Shown: in pieces, positions 1 through 13,000 of the stretch
How the letters are laid out: each line of letters opens with the position of its first letter
Numbering within the stretch: the first letter of the stretch is position 1
The notes under the pieces: generated by a model
Databases searched by the model: none
Seen by the model: the letters and a program-made list of their open reading frames with translations, nothing else
Told to the model about the DNA's origin: nothing
Program-made: the position numbers and the translations under genes
NCBI GenBank assembly: GCA_029204225.1
Contig: CM055108.1
Location: 5,645,599 to 5,709,598, forward strand
Source: Diphasiastrum complanatum
Lineage: Eukaryota > Streptophyta > Lycopodiopsida > Lycopodiales > Lycopodiaceae
Direction: 5' to 3'
Length of the DNA: 64,000 nucleotides

Positions 1-42
1 AAAACAAACAAGGAAATTGTGCACCTTGTAAGGAAGTCGACT

Positions 43-54
43 GCTCTGATACCA
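43..54 (-). promoter_or_regulatory. Primer-binding site (tRNA-iMet) of a left-edge LTR retrotransposon
   Basis: Read on the minus strand this is TGGTATCAGAGC, the usual plant primer site complementary to the 3' end of initiator tRNA-Met. It lies two bases from the LTR that starts at 57. It shows that the element is transcribed leftward, so its coding part lies outside the window; only positions 1-56 of its interior are visible. Confidence 0.85.
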
Positions 55-56
55 AT

Positions 57-522
57 TGTTATAACTCCCTAGGATCATCGACTGCCTTAAAGGTTTTGCA
101 CACCCCATACTAGTGTCGACGCACGGTAACCGCCCAACCGTAGGGTCACAACCGACCCACCCCCATGCCCTGGAAATCGACACAATCATGCCCGGTCAAG
201 CCTCCTATGATAACTGGCATCCCATACCACCAGCCATCGCACTCGGCTCTCCCTAGCACACATCTCCTGGCTTGGAGATACATCCTGGCTAATGCACATG
301 CTCTCCATCCACCAACTCCCGGGTAGACTGAGTGAATGGAAAGAGGTATACCCCACCACTATATAGGCATAGCACAGTGGGACCCATCAAGCACGGTCCT
401 GCCGGTGACACGTGACCACCTAGGATGGTCACGCTGGCACCTAAACATGTCAATAACTCTAGTCTTGAGTCATGTCCCTTGCGAGGCCGTCACTGAAGGG
501 TGTACCGTTATGGTACATAACA
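57..522 (-). mobile_element. 5' LTR of a minus-strand LTR retrotransposon (element runs off left edge)
   Basis: The repeat begins TGTTAT and ends ATAACA on the + strand, a matching terminal inverted repeat, and it abuts the primer site at 43-54. The length would be 466 bp, within the usual LTR range. A CTATATAG motif near 359-366 could serve as its TATA box. DNA immediately to the right (523 onward) is coding sequence of a LINE, so this element appears to have inserted into that LINE. The partner LTR and the left target duplication are not in the window, so the right boundary at 522 rests only on the inverted termini. Superfamily cannot be told from what is visible. Confidence 0.7.
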
Positions 523-1829
523 AGTGGCTTGTCTCTATAGAGAATCCCTCCATCAGATGTTTGAGTTCGTCAGGCATGATGAGCATGTACGATATATTTG
601 GCTTCGTATCACAAGACGAGCGATTGCTTTGGATAGGGACATCTTTATTGCTGCCTACTATTTCCATCCAGAGTCATCCTCCTATGTTGAGGGTGTTTGC
701 TCACTTATTTGAACCTTTCAGTGAATATCATTAAATTTGCAGAGTGGGGGCATATTTTTCTCATTGGGGATTTTAATGTCAGCTTCACGACAGACAAAGT
801 TTTATGATGCTACCGATCAAATGCGAGCTCATGCCCTTGATAGGGACATCTTGGGGATCACCATGATTTTTGATGATTGACCGAGACCTATTACTTCACA
901 TGGTAAGTACTTGTTACAGTTGGGTGAGGCACACGAGTTAGCCATTTATAATGGCCTACCTCATTGGCCTAATTCTAGCAGCTATACTTGTCACCCTCAC
1001 AGTGACAGTCATAGTGTGGTTGATTACCTCATGGGGTCATCGTCATCCATCTCTCTCATTCACAGCTTCCATATCTCCCCTACCACCCTCTCTGATCATT
1101 CGTTCCTATCCTTTGCTATTGGCCACCTTCCACCACCACAACCTCAACACCATTCCATCCTTCCCCGCCCAAATACACCTTCCACCCCCTCTCTATCCCA
1201 CTCTACCAGGAATCCCTCACCTCCTTACTTCACTCTTTTCCACACAGTGAATCGCTGGAGTCACAAGCCGCCTTCCTCATCACCTGTCTCCACACTGCTG
1301 CTACTTTGGCTTCCCCTCTAAACCTCATAAACATGAACCAGTCGATCCATAATCATCCCAACCTTTCCATCCATCGTGGTATGACGCGGAATGTCGATCC
1401 CTTCACCACTCTGTCACACATGCTCGTTTCCAAACCCACCATCTCCTCCGCTCTTCACGACAATTGTACAACCACACACTCCGTCACAAAAAAACATGTC
1501 TATGATGACTTTAAGAAAACCGTCTTGTGAACCTCCTTCTCAGCTCCTCCTCTGGTGCCTTTTGGCATGATTTTATCCCTCGTGCCCCACCCCCTCTTCT
1601 AGACGATTTACAGATCTGTATCGACTATGCTACCCAGCTTTACACTATACCCATTGATACGCCTATCTCCATCCCTCCTCGACCTTCAGACTTCACCTTT
1701 TTCAACCCTGACTTGGTTCGGGCAGCAATAAAAAACATGAAAACCCATCACACTAGAGACATTGAAGATCTTGAATCTGAGCTACTGATTCACGCCTCCG
1801 ATACTCTTGGGACTATCTACTTATTGTGA
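523..1829 (+). mobile_element. LINE (L1-type non-LTR) relic: endonuclease domain and linker to RT
   Basis: Several frames carry successive blocks of an apurinic-type LINE endonuclease. They are VACLYRE and IWLRI near 524-620, DIFIAAYYFHPESSSY near 636-683, IFLIGDFNV near 754-780, LLQLGEAHELAIYNGLP near 912-960, and SVVDYLMGS with LSDHSFLSF near 1015-1125. GDFN and SDH are the characteristic catalytic motifs. The stretch 1527-1829 resembles the linker before reverse transcriptase (KNMK then ESELLIHASDTL). The blocks change frame and include stops (after the GDFN block, for example), so the element is dead. The 5' side is cut by the LTR at 57-522, and no reverse transcriptase follows 1829. Confidence 0.75.
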
Positions 1830-2451
1830 CAAATTTGCTAGCTATGTTATATTAATAGCAATTTGTTTACATCACATCAATTAATGTCATTCTTCTTGAC
1901 TCTAGCATTGCTTTTAAGGAATTTTATGCTCTATTTATTCTATACATATGATGTATATGCATTAGTATGAAATACTTTGTTGAGAAGAAATTGACAATGT
2001 GTTCTCTAAAATGGTTAGTTTTTGTCAACAGTTGGAGCTTTAAATAGATATTAAAATCTCCCTTCTCCATGTAAATCTCAATGTATACTCAAAGATGTGA
2101 CATTATACCTACCTATGCTTAAAGCCAAAGTATTGCCTTGATAAATGTGCATGTATGAGTTGGAAATATGTAGAGTGCCCACATTAGAATAAAGCTCTAT
2201 GGAACCCATTGGCACAAACTCTTTATTATCAAGGGTGTTTTCAGACACATGGCTAGGGCATGTCCATTTGTCAAAAACTCAACATCCATTGGAAATTAAA
2301 AATACAAAGGCCATTATTTTCCATTTCACATAGGAAAGTAGGAGCCTCTATGTGGCAGATGACTTGGCATAAAAAATGCTGACTTGGGATAAATGAACAT
2401 GCCAAGCACTACCCCCCACATCTCCACAATGATAGGGGCTTTTTTTTTTTG

Positions 2452-2494
2452 TTTTTCCCCTTTTCCTGAAAGACGTTCAGGAAAAGGGGAAAAA
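2452..2494. repeat. Perfect 19-bp inverted repeat, 5-base loop
   Basis: The left arm (2452-2470) runs from a T tract through CCCCTTTTCCTGAA. The right arm (2476-2494) is its exact reverse complement, and the loop is AGACG. Flanking T and A runs would lengthen the stem with one mismatch. It may be the hairpin end of a transposon or a foldback remnant; no target duplication was identified. Confidence 0.8.
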
Positions 2495-2847
2495 AAACTA
2501 CAATCTCAAACTTAAACTTTTGATTGAAAGACAATAGTATAATATCAAAACCAATCTTTGACCATTTGCCTTTGCCTTTGCCCTTGAATTTGCCTGAGAA
2601 AGCATCATGTAGGTTGCTATGGAATAGAGGAGAGAGAACGAAGGTCCACTCACATGTTGTGTGTCAAATCTAGATGAAAAGATGGGGGGCAATGAAGGGG
2701 GGTGAGTGTGAATCAACATCCCTATTGACCCCTCTCTCTTTCATGCCAAATATACAGAGGAGCATGAAGGTTTGGGAGGAGGGGGGGGGGGTGGCGGTGT
2801 TGGAACTAGCCCGAAGGGAGTGCTAATATTTTTTTTGATGGCCGATC

Positions 2848-2849
<2 letters not shown>

Positions 2850-2881
<32 letters not shown>
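2850..2881. repeat. (TC)n microsatellite
   Basis: About 16 uninterrupted TC units. Open reading frames across it are low-complexity Ser-Leu or Arg-Glu artefacts. Confidence 0.95.
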
Positions 2882-2885
<4 letters not shown>

Positions 2886-3206
2886 GATGAAACCTTCATA
2901 GCTTCTTTCACATTGTGGATGAACTTCAATGACATGTTTCAAACTTCAGCGACATGATGAATGCAAATATGTCTAGAAGATGGTCAACATCATATAACTT
3001 ATGCCACATGACAAATAACTAGTGGTGGATTGTCAAGAATTAGATGTCAACCCCGTTTATGTGTATGGTGGTTGTAATGAGCAACACAGGTGTTAATGTC
3101 ATTTGATCCAAAATTTCAATTTTTTTGAGAGAAAAGAGAGAAATTTTTTTACCAAATTTATCCAATGATGAAGAGAGACATCACATAACAACACTCAAGG
3201 GTGGTG

Positions 3207-3286
<80 letters not shown>
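3207..3286. repeat. Compound (CT)n(CA)n microsatellite
   Basis: About ten CT units pass directly into about thirty CA units (80 bp in all). It is uninterrupted and so probably length-polymorphic. Confidence 0.95.
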
Positions 3287-3287
<1 letters not shown>

Positions 3288-4417
3288 TTGATGGGCATCA
3301 ATATAGAAGATATAGAAGAGTGCATATCAAGACACACCAAAAAAATCTATTTGCGATGAAGGCCCCCTTGTATCCAAGATGTGCTACGTTACAACAACCT
3401 TTTGGTAAACTCAACCATTCTAGTATCAATCGTACCTTGCAAATGGGCTCTTTACCATGCATAAAATTTTCATAAACCAAACCCCTCTCCAATGAATGGC
3501 AGACACCTCATTACCATATTGGTAAGATAGGTAGTAGGCTCTTTTTTAACATCATCATCTTGATGGTTACATCCATAGCCAACTCTAACATTAATTATTA
3601 TTTAGGCGTAAAGGAGTTGATAGAAAATTACTTTACATTGTTGACAAGCATTAAATATTGAAAAGTTTGATTTCTTAGAAATTTTAAGCTCACTGTTTCT
3701 TTGCAGGAACATAGGAAGAGAAAATTTTATAAGAATGCCATCCTCGTAAAAGAGTTGTGAAGAAATATGAGAAGGGAGAATATCACCTATAATGATGCAT
3801 GAGTGGGACCTACAAAAAAAAAATCCACAAAAAGAGTTCTACTTCACTAGACTTAATGTTTAAGAAAGATTTTTTTGATGAGCACACGATAAATTAATTT
3901 TATAGTGATGGCTGGGCTGTTAGGCCGATAAATAATTGAACAATCTTAGAACCGTGTGTAAAGGTCACTGGAGAACCTCTTCCCCAATAAACAACATACA
4001 AAGTATTGTTTTTTCAGGAATCTTATATTGCAATTGTGGAACCAAAATTACATGGCAGACCAACATTGATCACAATCTTGTTCTAAAATTAACTATAGTG
4101 GATTGGTTGGATTTTGGTGGTTGTGCTTAGGGGTGAGAGAATAACTCTTCAAATTCATAGCTCATAAAAATTATAATCATGATCAATTTTGATTTGCCAT
4201 GTAATGCCGACCATTTGTGCATAGTAGGAAGCATTGAAGTGAGTAGATTCCCTTGTGAGATGATTCCGAAATTAGGTTGATGTCAATGAAGGTGGGAGTG
4301 GGACAAGTTGGGTAGGAAAAAAAATCCTTGAAACAATCATGCACTGGAGCCTTCAACCCTCGTTGGCCTTCAAGGGGCCTTGTGCTCCCTCTCTTCTAGG
4401 AGTCTCAAACCCATGCT

Positions 4418-4431
4418 CCCCCCCCCCCCCC
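4418..4431. repeat. Homopolymer C tract
   Basis: Fourteen consecutive cytosines, a likely site of length or sequencing error. Confidence 0.9.
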
Positions 4432-4599
4432 AAACGCACGCAAGGGTTTTGCCTAAGACCGTGCATTTGTGCATAAAATATGCTATTTTTTTTCATTGTC
4501 GCGCTCGTGGGAAAAAAAAAAACCATGGATGATGCTTTCATCCCATTCATTCACAATTCGGAAATTGGCACCTACATCTTGGAAGTAGGTGGATGGGTA

Positions 4600-7047
4600 T
4601 GCCCCCTCTCTCTCCTCTCTCCTACTCTCTCTCTCTCTCTCTCTCTCTCTTTCTACTCACAGGCAAAAGACACACACTTTTCTGTCTTTCTTTCTTTTTC
4701 TCTATCTCTCTATCACCCAGCTTTACTTAGATGTGTGTGTGAGAGAGAGCTGCTGTTTTTTGTTGAGCGGGCGAGCTATTTGATGCAGCAGAGTTCGCTC
4801 TAATCCATCCAGTGGCTTGGAATTTGTGTGGCAAGTGATAAGTGTTGCAGGATCTGGTTGGGATGGGTTGGACTCTGGAATGTGCAGCATAGTGCGTGTC
4901 AGATCTAGTAGCTAAGAATGTGCAGCGGTGGGTTGATGCGTCAAGACACAGTTGCTTTAAGCTTTGTATCTGTTGCTCATAGTAGAGTGTGCCTCAGTTG
5001 GGCTTCAACAATCCTGATCTGCAGCATCTATGGAGTTTGTGGTGCGGGGGGAATCAGCACATCCTTCAGCTCAGCCGCCTGTCACATCTCGGTTTGTGCT
5101 CAGTTGCCGGTTTCTAACTTCTCTCCTCCGTGAAGTGGCACTCTGTGCTGACGATAATCTCGCCTTGCTTTCCAAGTGGCTCGAGTTTTTACTCTTCTGT
5201 GCAGTTTTTAGCTCATCCTATGAACGAGAGGCTTTGAATCTCACTTAAACACATCTTTAAGTAGCTAGCTTTTGATTATATGAACATCTATGCCACCTTT
5301 TTCTTCACTTGTGTCATGGATAGTCTTCTACGCTTCTCATTTTTTCGTATTGTCAGCTTACTGAGCTCACATGTACTTCATTGGGCGAGTACTAAATTAA
5401 AATCCTCGGTATCCAATTCGAGAAACCAGCTTAGAGTTCGAAGAGAAGCAGAACAGCTATCAGTTTCCAACATTGTTTGAGCCATCTTCCTTATGTTCGA
5501 GTAGGGAGCTTTTTCTTGGATCAGACTTCTCTAAGAGTCATAAGCAATTTAAGTCTTTCTTACTTCACAGCATCTGAAATGTATCCTGATACTGCTGTGA
5601 TAACGAGCCATGCACAATATCTGCTAAATCTTGTTTCTTTATTACTGAATCTTTGTTGCTATTCGACCATTTCTTTTCTGATTTACTCAACGGAAAGTTG
5701 CATTTAAGGATTATGATCTCGACAAATACTCTGAGGCACATGAGAGACCTTCCTTAGCCAAGGCAGATTTGTTCTTTAAAGTAGATAATGCAACTGCATC
5801 CTGCGTCATTTGGAACAAAACCCAGAAAAACTAATCATACCCTGTTGTCATCATTTTTGATGATGGCAGCTGGATGATGTGGTTTAGATCGTTTGCCTTC
5901 TTAATTATGAAATCTCATAAGTTTCTTAATTCAAAAATCCATGCTAGAATGTTGCAATCTGTAAAGCCATAGATTGGTATTCTCAGTGTCTGTGATCTGT
6001 TTCATGATGCTTGATGAAGCGAAATCGGTCAGAAGTATCTTCCATCCTCCATGAGCCACAAAGATCTGTGCCAGATTTTCGGATTGAATAAGCTGTTTTC
6101 TTATTCTCATAATGTGTGCCTCGATGATGAAATCATAGAAGATAAACGACAAGGTTAAATATCTTAAAGGGCTTCTTGCTGTTCTTAATTAATTGCTGCA
6201 AGTATTCAAAACTCTGATGTTCATTGAAATCCCTGCAAATATCAGAAATTCTTCATGGTAGTTTTGATCAGCATAAATGATGTTTATACGGAACATAACG
6301 CACTCCTGGTGAAAGGTTGTAATAAAAATCCACACCTCTCATAGTAATCTGTTCATGTTAGAATTTCTCAATGAAGATGCAAAAGCTCTGTAAAATGAGC
6401 TCATTTGTTTTTTTCTTGAAACATAAGGGTAATTGGAATTCTGAAAGTGGCAGCAAGTAGTTGGAGTTTCGTCCAATGAACAAACACTTGATACTGTTAC
6501 CTCCCTACTACAGCCCAGGTGGCATTGTACATTGGTACTAAAGATCTGTGCTCCGCCTTGGGTGAAGAATCAATCCGTTCCATATTAACCTTCCACAGGC
6601 TTGTATGCGATAAAGTGGATGACTGCATTTTGTGGTATTTACTGTTTTGTTACCAGTTTGAAGACATTTTGACATCACATGACATGAGTTTTTATGAAAA
6701 TAAACAGCCTTGTCTTCGTGCGAAGATGCAAATCTCAGAAGACTATTTATGACAAGTCTTGTATTTCTAGAAACATCAAATGGTGATATTTTGCTGTACT
6801 TTCAAGGGGTCAATCTAATATTGGTCTTCGTGATACTATTTTAAAGTTATGATGCTATTTTGCCCTTGAAAAGATAAGACATTGATTATATTAGTTTTTT
6901 ATCCTACAGCGCTTATGCAGACCTTTAGAAATGATGATAACTTGTGACAATGAAGTGAGGGTCTCATCGACTATTCTCCTTGATGTTTGTGTGCTGGTGC
7001 ACAGGCAACAAAAATTGGGCTTTGAGTGATGCTTTCATTACATAGGC
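4600..7047 (+). promoter_or_regulatory. Upstream region and probable 5' UTR with leader intron of the IQD gene
   Basis: A pyrimidine-rich block with a (CT)n tract (about 4625-4651) and CT-rich sequence to about 4730 precedes the IQD start codon by 2.3 kb, as is common in plant leader exons. A good 3' splice site (pyrimidine-poor but ending GTGCACAG) lies at 6997-7004, which would leave a 43-base leader exon up to the ATG at 7048. A leader intron is inferred from this; the donor and transcription start were not determined. No other gene is recognised between 4600 and 7047, and the open frames here are short and unlike known families. Confidence 0.35.
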
Positions 7048-10000
7048 ATGGGGAAAAGGGCGAAATGGTTTTCGGCAGTCAAGAAGGCTTTTCACTCTCC
7101 TACCAAAACCTCAGAGAAGTCCCCTGTAAAAAGTTCCGATAAGGTCGAGACAACAGAAAAAGAACCGGTATGTAGCATAGGAGTTTTTCTATGTAAGTTG
7201 ATTTTCATATATTAGGGGAAATTCAAGTGTGAGAACGTGCAGTAGGTCCACCAATCAGTGAAATTGATATCATGTTGCAAGATCCAGTTACAAATATTTA
7301 GAATTATTCACATCTTTGCATCCCAGATACTTGAGCACCTCACTTCATTGTTCTCATTTTAAGCATTCATTTTCAGCAGTTATGCCTGTTGTAACTAGGA
7401 AAAACTAGAATCTCTATCGTACAGGCCGGTGACTGGTCATACTTGTGTCTCAGGAAAAAAATACTAAAGAAAAGCGCAGATGGAGCTTTGGAAAGTCATC
7501 AAATCAAAACCTTTTGGGAAAATCTACCAAGGGCTCAAAGCTAGTTGCCCAGCCTGAGCAGCCCTGGACAGAAACTGAGGTGCAAAGCAATCAGACTGCA
7601 ATTGTGCCTCTTGCAACAGTGACAGCAGCTGATGCCCCAGCTATAGCGACACAGAGTGGTGCTGAAGTTGTTCAACCTGCTGAAGCTAAAAAAGTCTCAT
7701 CATATGGCAATAAAGATAGAGAAGAATGGGCAGCTATTAGGATCCAAACAGCTATTCGAGGATATCTGGTTTGCAACTTTCAGCTTTCTGATGACTGCTA
7801 CAAATGCTCTTCCCCTTTTCTGCCCAAATGCAGAAGTATCAAAATCTGTCCGCTTTTTGCAATTTGACTTCTCACAAATGTCCATCTCTAAAATTTTAGG
7901 TGTATTTTGGATTTGTCAGCTATGCACGTATCTCTTGCTCATGCAGTCTTAAGACTAGCCACTTGAAATTCCAGTGTTGATTCATCACAAGGCCTTGTTC
8001 TTGCCCAAGGAGAATCCATGTTTCTGAACCTAGATTCTGCTAAGAAAAACTAAGGAGTATTTATTTTTTGTGAAAGGGAAAAGCAAACAACATAAAGCAA
8101 AACTGAAAGATCTACCAAAGTCTATCTACTACTTTTCATCAGTACTCTCATCTAGGCTCTTTTGTGCCTTCCTGAAACATCCTGTAGCTAACTAAAATCT
8201 TAAATTTTTATGCTAGGTTGTAGGTCGACAAAGACCATTTGGTACTACGACTAAGAAGGCTCGCTTGCCCAAAACCATAAATTGTAACATTCTTAGGGTT
8301 CGGAGTATGATAGGTCTACTTATGTTGTATCCTTCCAAAAAGGCATCCACTGTGATTTAATTGTCTTCTTGAGTGTAATGTTACTGCTCTAGGTGCTCTA
8401 CTACAGAATAAACTCTTTGTTGACATTTGCCAACCTAGATCCAGCCAGCAAAAGGAGTTAGCCTTTATTCTCAACTATGAGATTTAAAGATCACTTGCTT
8501 GTATCTTTGTTACCATTATATGTTACGGCACAAATGACTGCAACATACTTTTGTTCAGGGTCAACCATACAATTACACCTAATCTTTTTTTTCAGTTTTC
8601 CATGTGAGTATCCCCTGATGCTTTTGTGTCCAAGTAGATGTGAGTCTCCGACATTTTGCTGTCTTTTTTGGAGCGCCTATCCTATTCCTTTGTCCCGTTC
8701 GTTTCATGACATGTCTTTTAGCCTATTTTGCCAATGTTCTGAAATTTCAAGTAGGCCTTGATATCAGGCCATTCTTGAGGATGTCTAAACTCAGTGCTAT
8801 GGGAGGTTATGCCAAAGCAAACTCTCAAATAATTGAAGACGACCACAAAATGGATCAAGGCTCTGGAGAGCTAAAAGTTTGATTTGCCAATCCAGACAAG
8901 GGTAGATTCGAAGTGACCAAAAAGGTAAATGAGTTTTACGGACGATCCTATCGTCGACACATGGCAAACTCCATGCATAGTCGACACTTGCCACTTGGCA
9001 ACACCTTGACACATAGGCCAACAAGTAGGACGATTGTGCGACATCTGTCACTCATACATTGGACCAAGTGTCTCTTGTTGACTGGTCAACTAGTACTTTT
9101 GAGGAGGTCAGTCCAACCAATCTAGATAAATTACCCGATACCATGCCAGAGCTAAGCACGACTCTTGAGGTTCAGTTCAAATTAATTACATAAGTACATA
9201 AGTACAATGGTCACCGTAGGCCGGTGCCAAGCCATTTCAATAAATGCAAATGTACAAGTGTCATGTAAAACTGTAAATACTAGACAGTGAGTACTTCGAG
9301 AGCAGAAGCTCGCACCTGCTCTGAACAATTATTAAACTCATGAAAAAGATTTGTAATATGTATGTCACAGTCTACGCTTTGAAAGGATGGAGGCATTATT
9401 TGTATGGACCTGGTTTTTATGTGTATATAGATCATGATACCTTGCCAACCCTGAACCCTATCAAGCTAAACCCCTAAACCTCCAGAAAAGGCCTTCCATA
9501 ATGCAAAAAACCTGCTTTTCTGCTCTAAAAAGTAAAGTCAAATGAAAACCCTAACCTTCTCTCTCTAGATAGGCTGGTACAGTTTCTCTCTAGGCTGTCC
9601 CAATCTCTCTCTATGATCCGAAATCCCTAGACCCTAAAAATAGACCTATTTGCATGAGAAAATGTTAAAAACCTACTTTTTGACCAAAAAACACACGCCT
9701 ACAACTAAACCCTAATTTTCTCTCTCTACGGAGGTCGCTACAGTCTCTCTCTATCCTGCCCTATTCTCTCTCATCAATCTGAGCAGCAATGGCCGAAGAT
9801 CCAAAGCGCCCTCTCTCTCAATCTCCCCCACAAAAAATGTGAAATGAGGACCAAAAATGACTTGGGAGGGGTTTTTGGAGGAAAAAGAAATTAATTAATT
9901 AGATGAACCGTACCATGGTTCATGAACCATGGTACGGTTCCTTCCACTGTTCCCAGGACCCACAGAACCTGTTAAGAATCAGATTTGATCTGATATGTTT

Positions 10001-13000
10001 ATTGTAAGCTCGAAATGCAGTATTGAAATTAACTATACATATTTTCAATTAATTAGGATTTACAGTTTTTGGTTGTTATTGAGACGTGACCCACTATTGT
10101 CATATCAGTCGGGCACTAATCCCGTAGACGGCTACTTGGGTTAGCCGGGTAGCCACACATAGGAAGAATTAGCCTGTACAGAGTTATTTACAGTACTTGC
10201 TATACATGGTGGCATGTCCCAAGTTTGTCGGTCGAATTTGGCCATATTGGGCCCGATCTTAGTTTGACAGGTGGTAGGCCAATTTTAGGACACCTGCCTT
10301 TTCATGCAGTTTGTGAATACTCTATATGTACAATGTTTCTTTGTAATCTAATAACTTTTGTTGTGCCATCTTTGAGAGCTTGTGAGGAGTGGCTATGGTG
10401 ATTGTGTGATGTGATCTGCATATCTGGTGGAGCTATGGGATAACGTCTTTCACCAAGAAAAATAGCACTCAAAGCATCTCAGGAGAGAGGACTCCATACA
10501 GGGTATTGGCAGTCCGGATGGCAAGAGACAACAAAGTTCCTTCGATCGGAGCTTCGGGGAAGATCAAAACGATCGTTGTAGGTGGATTCCGAGGAGAATT
10601 CACAGAGAATCTTGCAGTTCGGTGGTTTCGGGGAAATCATCGGTGTTGGCTACGTTATTCACTGTGTGGACAGCCATTTGGAGCAACGGGGCTTGCATGG
10701 CGATGCAAAGAGCAGTGACAGAGAGCCATAACAATTTATAGGAAGCAATGTGGTTGAAAACGGAGGAAATTTGGGAAATTTCCAGTTTTGTGGGGTGTTG
10801 ACGGGAAAATCAGCTTGTTTGCAATCAATACCGCATCAATTGGAGAACTGTAAATTGGATCAGATCACTGGAGGTAGGGCGACCTCAGCGTAGGAAGCTG
10901 CAAGAAGAACCACTGAAAAATGTGGAAAAATGCCCATGAAGTCTCTTTCCTTGCTCAGCTAGGGTTTACAGGCTGAAAAGCAATGATCTTTCTCTCCAGA
11001 TGGGCAATTCTGAAGCTGTGAAGAGCTAGATAAGGGCTGCCCTAGTAAGGAGAATCAACCTACAAGAAGCCGTGGAGTGTTGGAGGAGATGGAGTGATCA
11101 GCAGGGTGGCCATCGCTGGAAATCAGCATGAAGAAGAGTGGAGAAGGGGCCGTGGAAACTCGCAGATCAGGTCGTGCGGCCAACACAAATGGCTTGCTAG
11201 TGCTTCGAAGGTGTTAGCGCTTGGAGGAAGGTAAGTTGGCGTGCGAGATGGAGTGTGGCCATTGGATCAAGGTCCATCATGATCGACGGGCAGGATTGGA
11301 AGTTCAGGGAACTACATCAGCCCTCAGATTGAAACCAATGGTGAAGATTTGTGCTGGAAGGGCCTTTGAAAGGGTGAAGGGTAAAAGTGGCCTTCCCTTC
11401 ATTAAAAATCTTCAAAAGAAAGGGCCTGAAGGGACCCGATGGGCAGAAATGCCATTTCTTCATTAAGAAACTTCTGGATGAAGTTCCAGTTCAATTTTGC
11501 AAGGGCATTCTTTGGAGAAGGATAACTTTGGCTAGAAGGCACTTTTTTTGGCCATCCTTGGGCCAAAATGACCCCTGAAACTGGCTGCTCAGAGCCAGCG
11601 GTCAGAGCGACGTCACAGAGCAGGGAGAAACGCATTTCGGGGAGTTTTCATCACCATTCTATCAAGCGGAGTGCGGGTGACCTAGTGATGGGTTACATTC
11701 GCTATTTGGGTACCGTAGGGCCAAATTTGGGGCATTTTTTGGCTGGTGAAACCTGCTATAGGGCGGTACAATGAGGCATTATCGCTTCGGAATCATTATT
11801 AATTACTCCTGACAGGGTAACAGGGTGTTTAGAAGCGGTAAATGTAGTATGGGAGCAAATGGTAGCGAAATCGTGTGGAGAAAGCTAGTTTTGGCGACGG
11901 AAGTGCAGTTTGGCGTCGTGACTACTCATCATTGGCGACAATTTTGAGAGGGCAAGCAATCACAGGTGAGAGGTAGGCATGGTATGCCGGTTACAGGTGA
12001 AAAATTCTTGTGATCAGGTTCAACTTTTGGGGTTCGAACCAACCAACGTCAAGTGGCATTTTGGGGGAACGCTCTCACAGGTTTGATCGGCAGTGGTATT
12101 GTCGAGTCAGGTGATAGCTGCATTGACACACGCATCTGTAGCTTGGAAATTTCTCGTTCGGAGGGAAATATGGGCTAGCTTGGAGGTACACACATTTTGG
12201 CAGTCACAGGTGATGGAAGTGCGAGGTGGTGCGAGTTGAAAGCCATTGGGCAAGATAGCGGACTTGCATTGGACGAGCTGTGTGTGGGACACGTAGAGGA
12301 TGAAGAACGGGTCGATAATCACACTTTGGATGCTCTTGGTGAGTGGTGAGTGTGATGATTTTGTGGTTTTGCAGTCGGTAAGTCAATTTTGATCAAGCCA
12401 TTTTAGCTGTGGAGCAGTGTATCAGGTTTGTCATCGAGGAGATACACTTCAACTGCTAGTTTGGATAAGTCAAGTCAATTTGCCATATCAGTATTGCATC
12501 AGGGATGCAGATTTCAGTGATGACAGGGTGCAGATCATTTGGTTTGGACCATGGAAGATCTCACAGGTTCACTTGGAGGGATATTGGCATGCACAGTTAT
12601 GTGAGGGACTTGATGGTGGCTTTGGAGTTCACATCTCGGTGTATTCTCAGGGAGTGGTTTGGAACCATTCACAGGAGCAGCTTAGAGCTAGCTTGGAGGA
12701 ATATAGGTGGGCACTACAGGGTAGATGCTCAGATCTTTGTGATCAGGAATGGCATTGGGATACCTGGTAGGGATAACATTGCAGGGTGACATGGGATGAT
12801 CATCAGGGGGCAGGTATTTCATATTGGACTTGAGTCATTGGCATGACAGGACTTACAGGTGGGATTCATGATGGAATCAAAACACTGCAAATGCAAATGG
12901 ACAAAGCGTGAAGCTTTGGGAGCTAGCTCTAGGTTGGAGAGCTGATGGAGGTCGCACGGGGTGTGATCGGAGGGCAAACACTATGACGAGTGTTTTGCTA

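Larger units (their letters stand above)
1830..4600. other. AT-rich intergenic stretch with simple repeats, no gene seen
   Basis: No recognisable protein or RNA gene was found. The stretch contains a perfect hairpin (2452-2494), a (TC) tract, a (CT)(CA) compound tract, a G run near 2781-2791 and a C run at 4418-4431. The short open frames here are made by the simple repeats or lack any family resemblance. Confidence 0.6.

Noticed and set aside
12417-12789. Two overlapping open frames of 94-117 codons in the intronic LTR element
   Set aside because: Two frames are open over the same DNA, neither resembles a retroelement protein, and the region is G-rich with few stops by composition.
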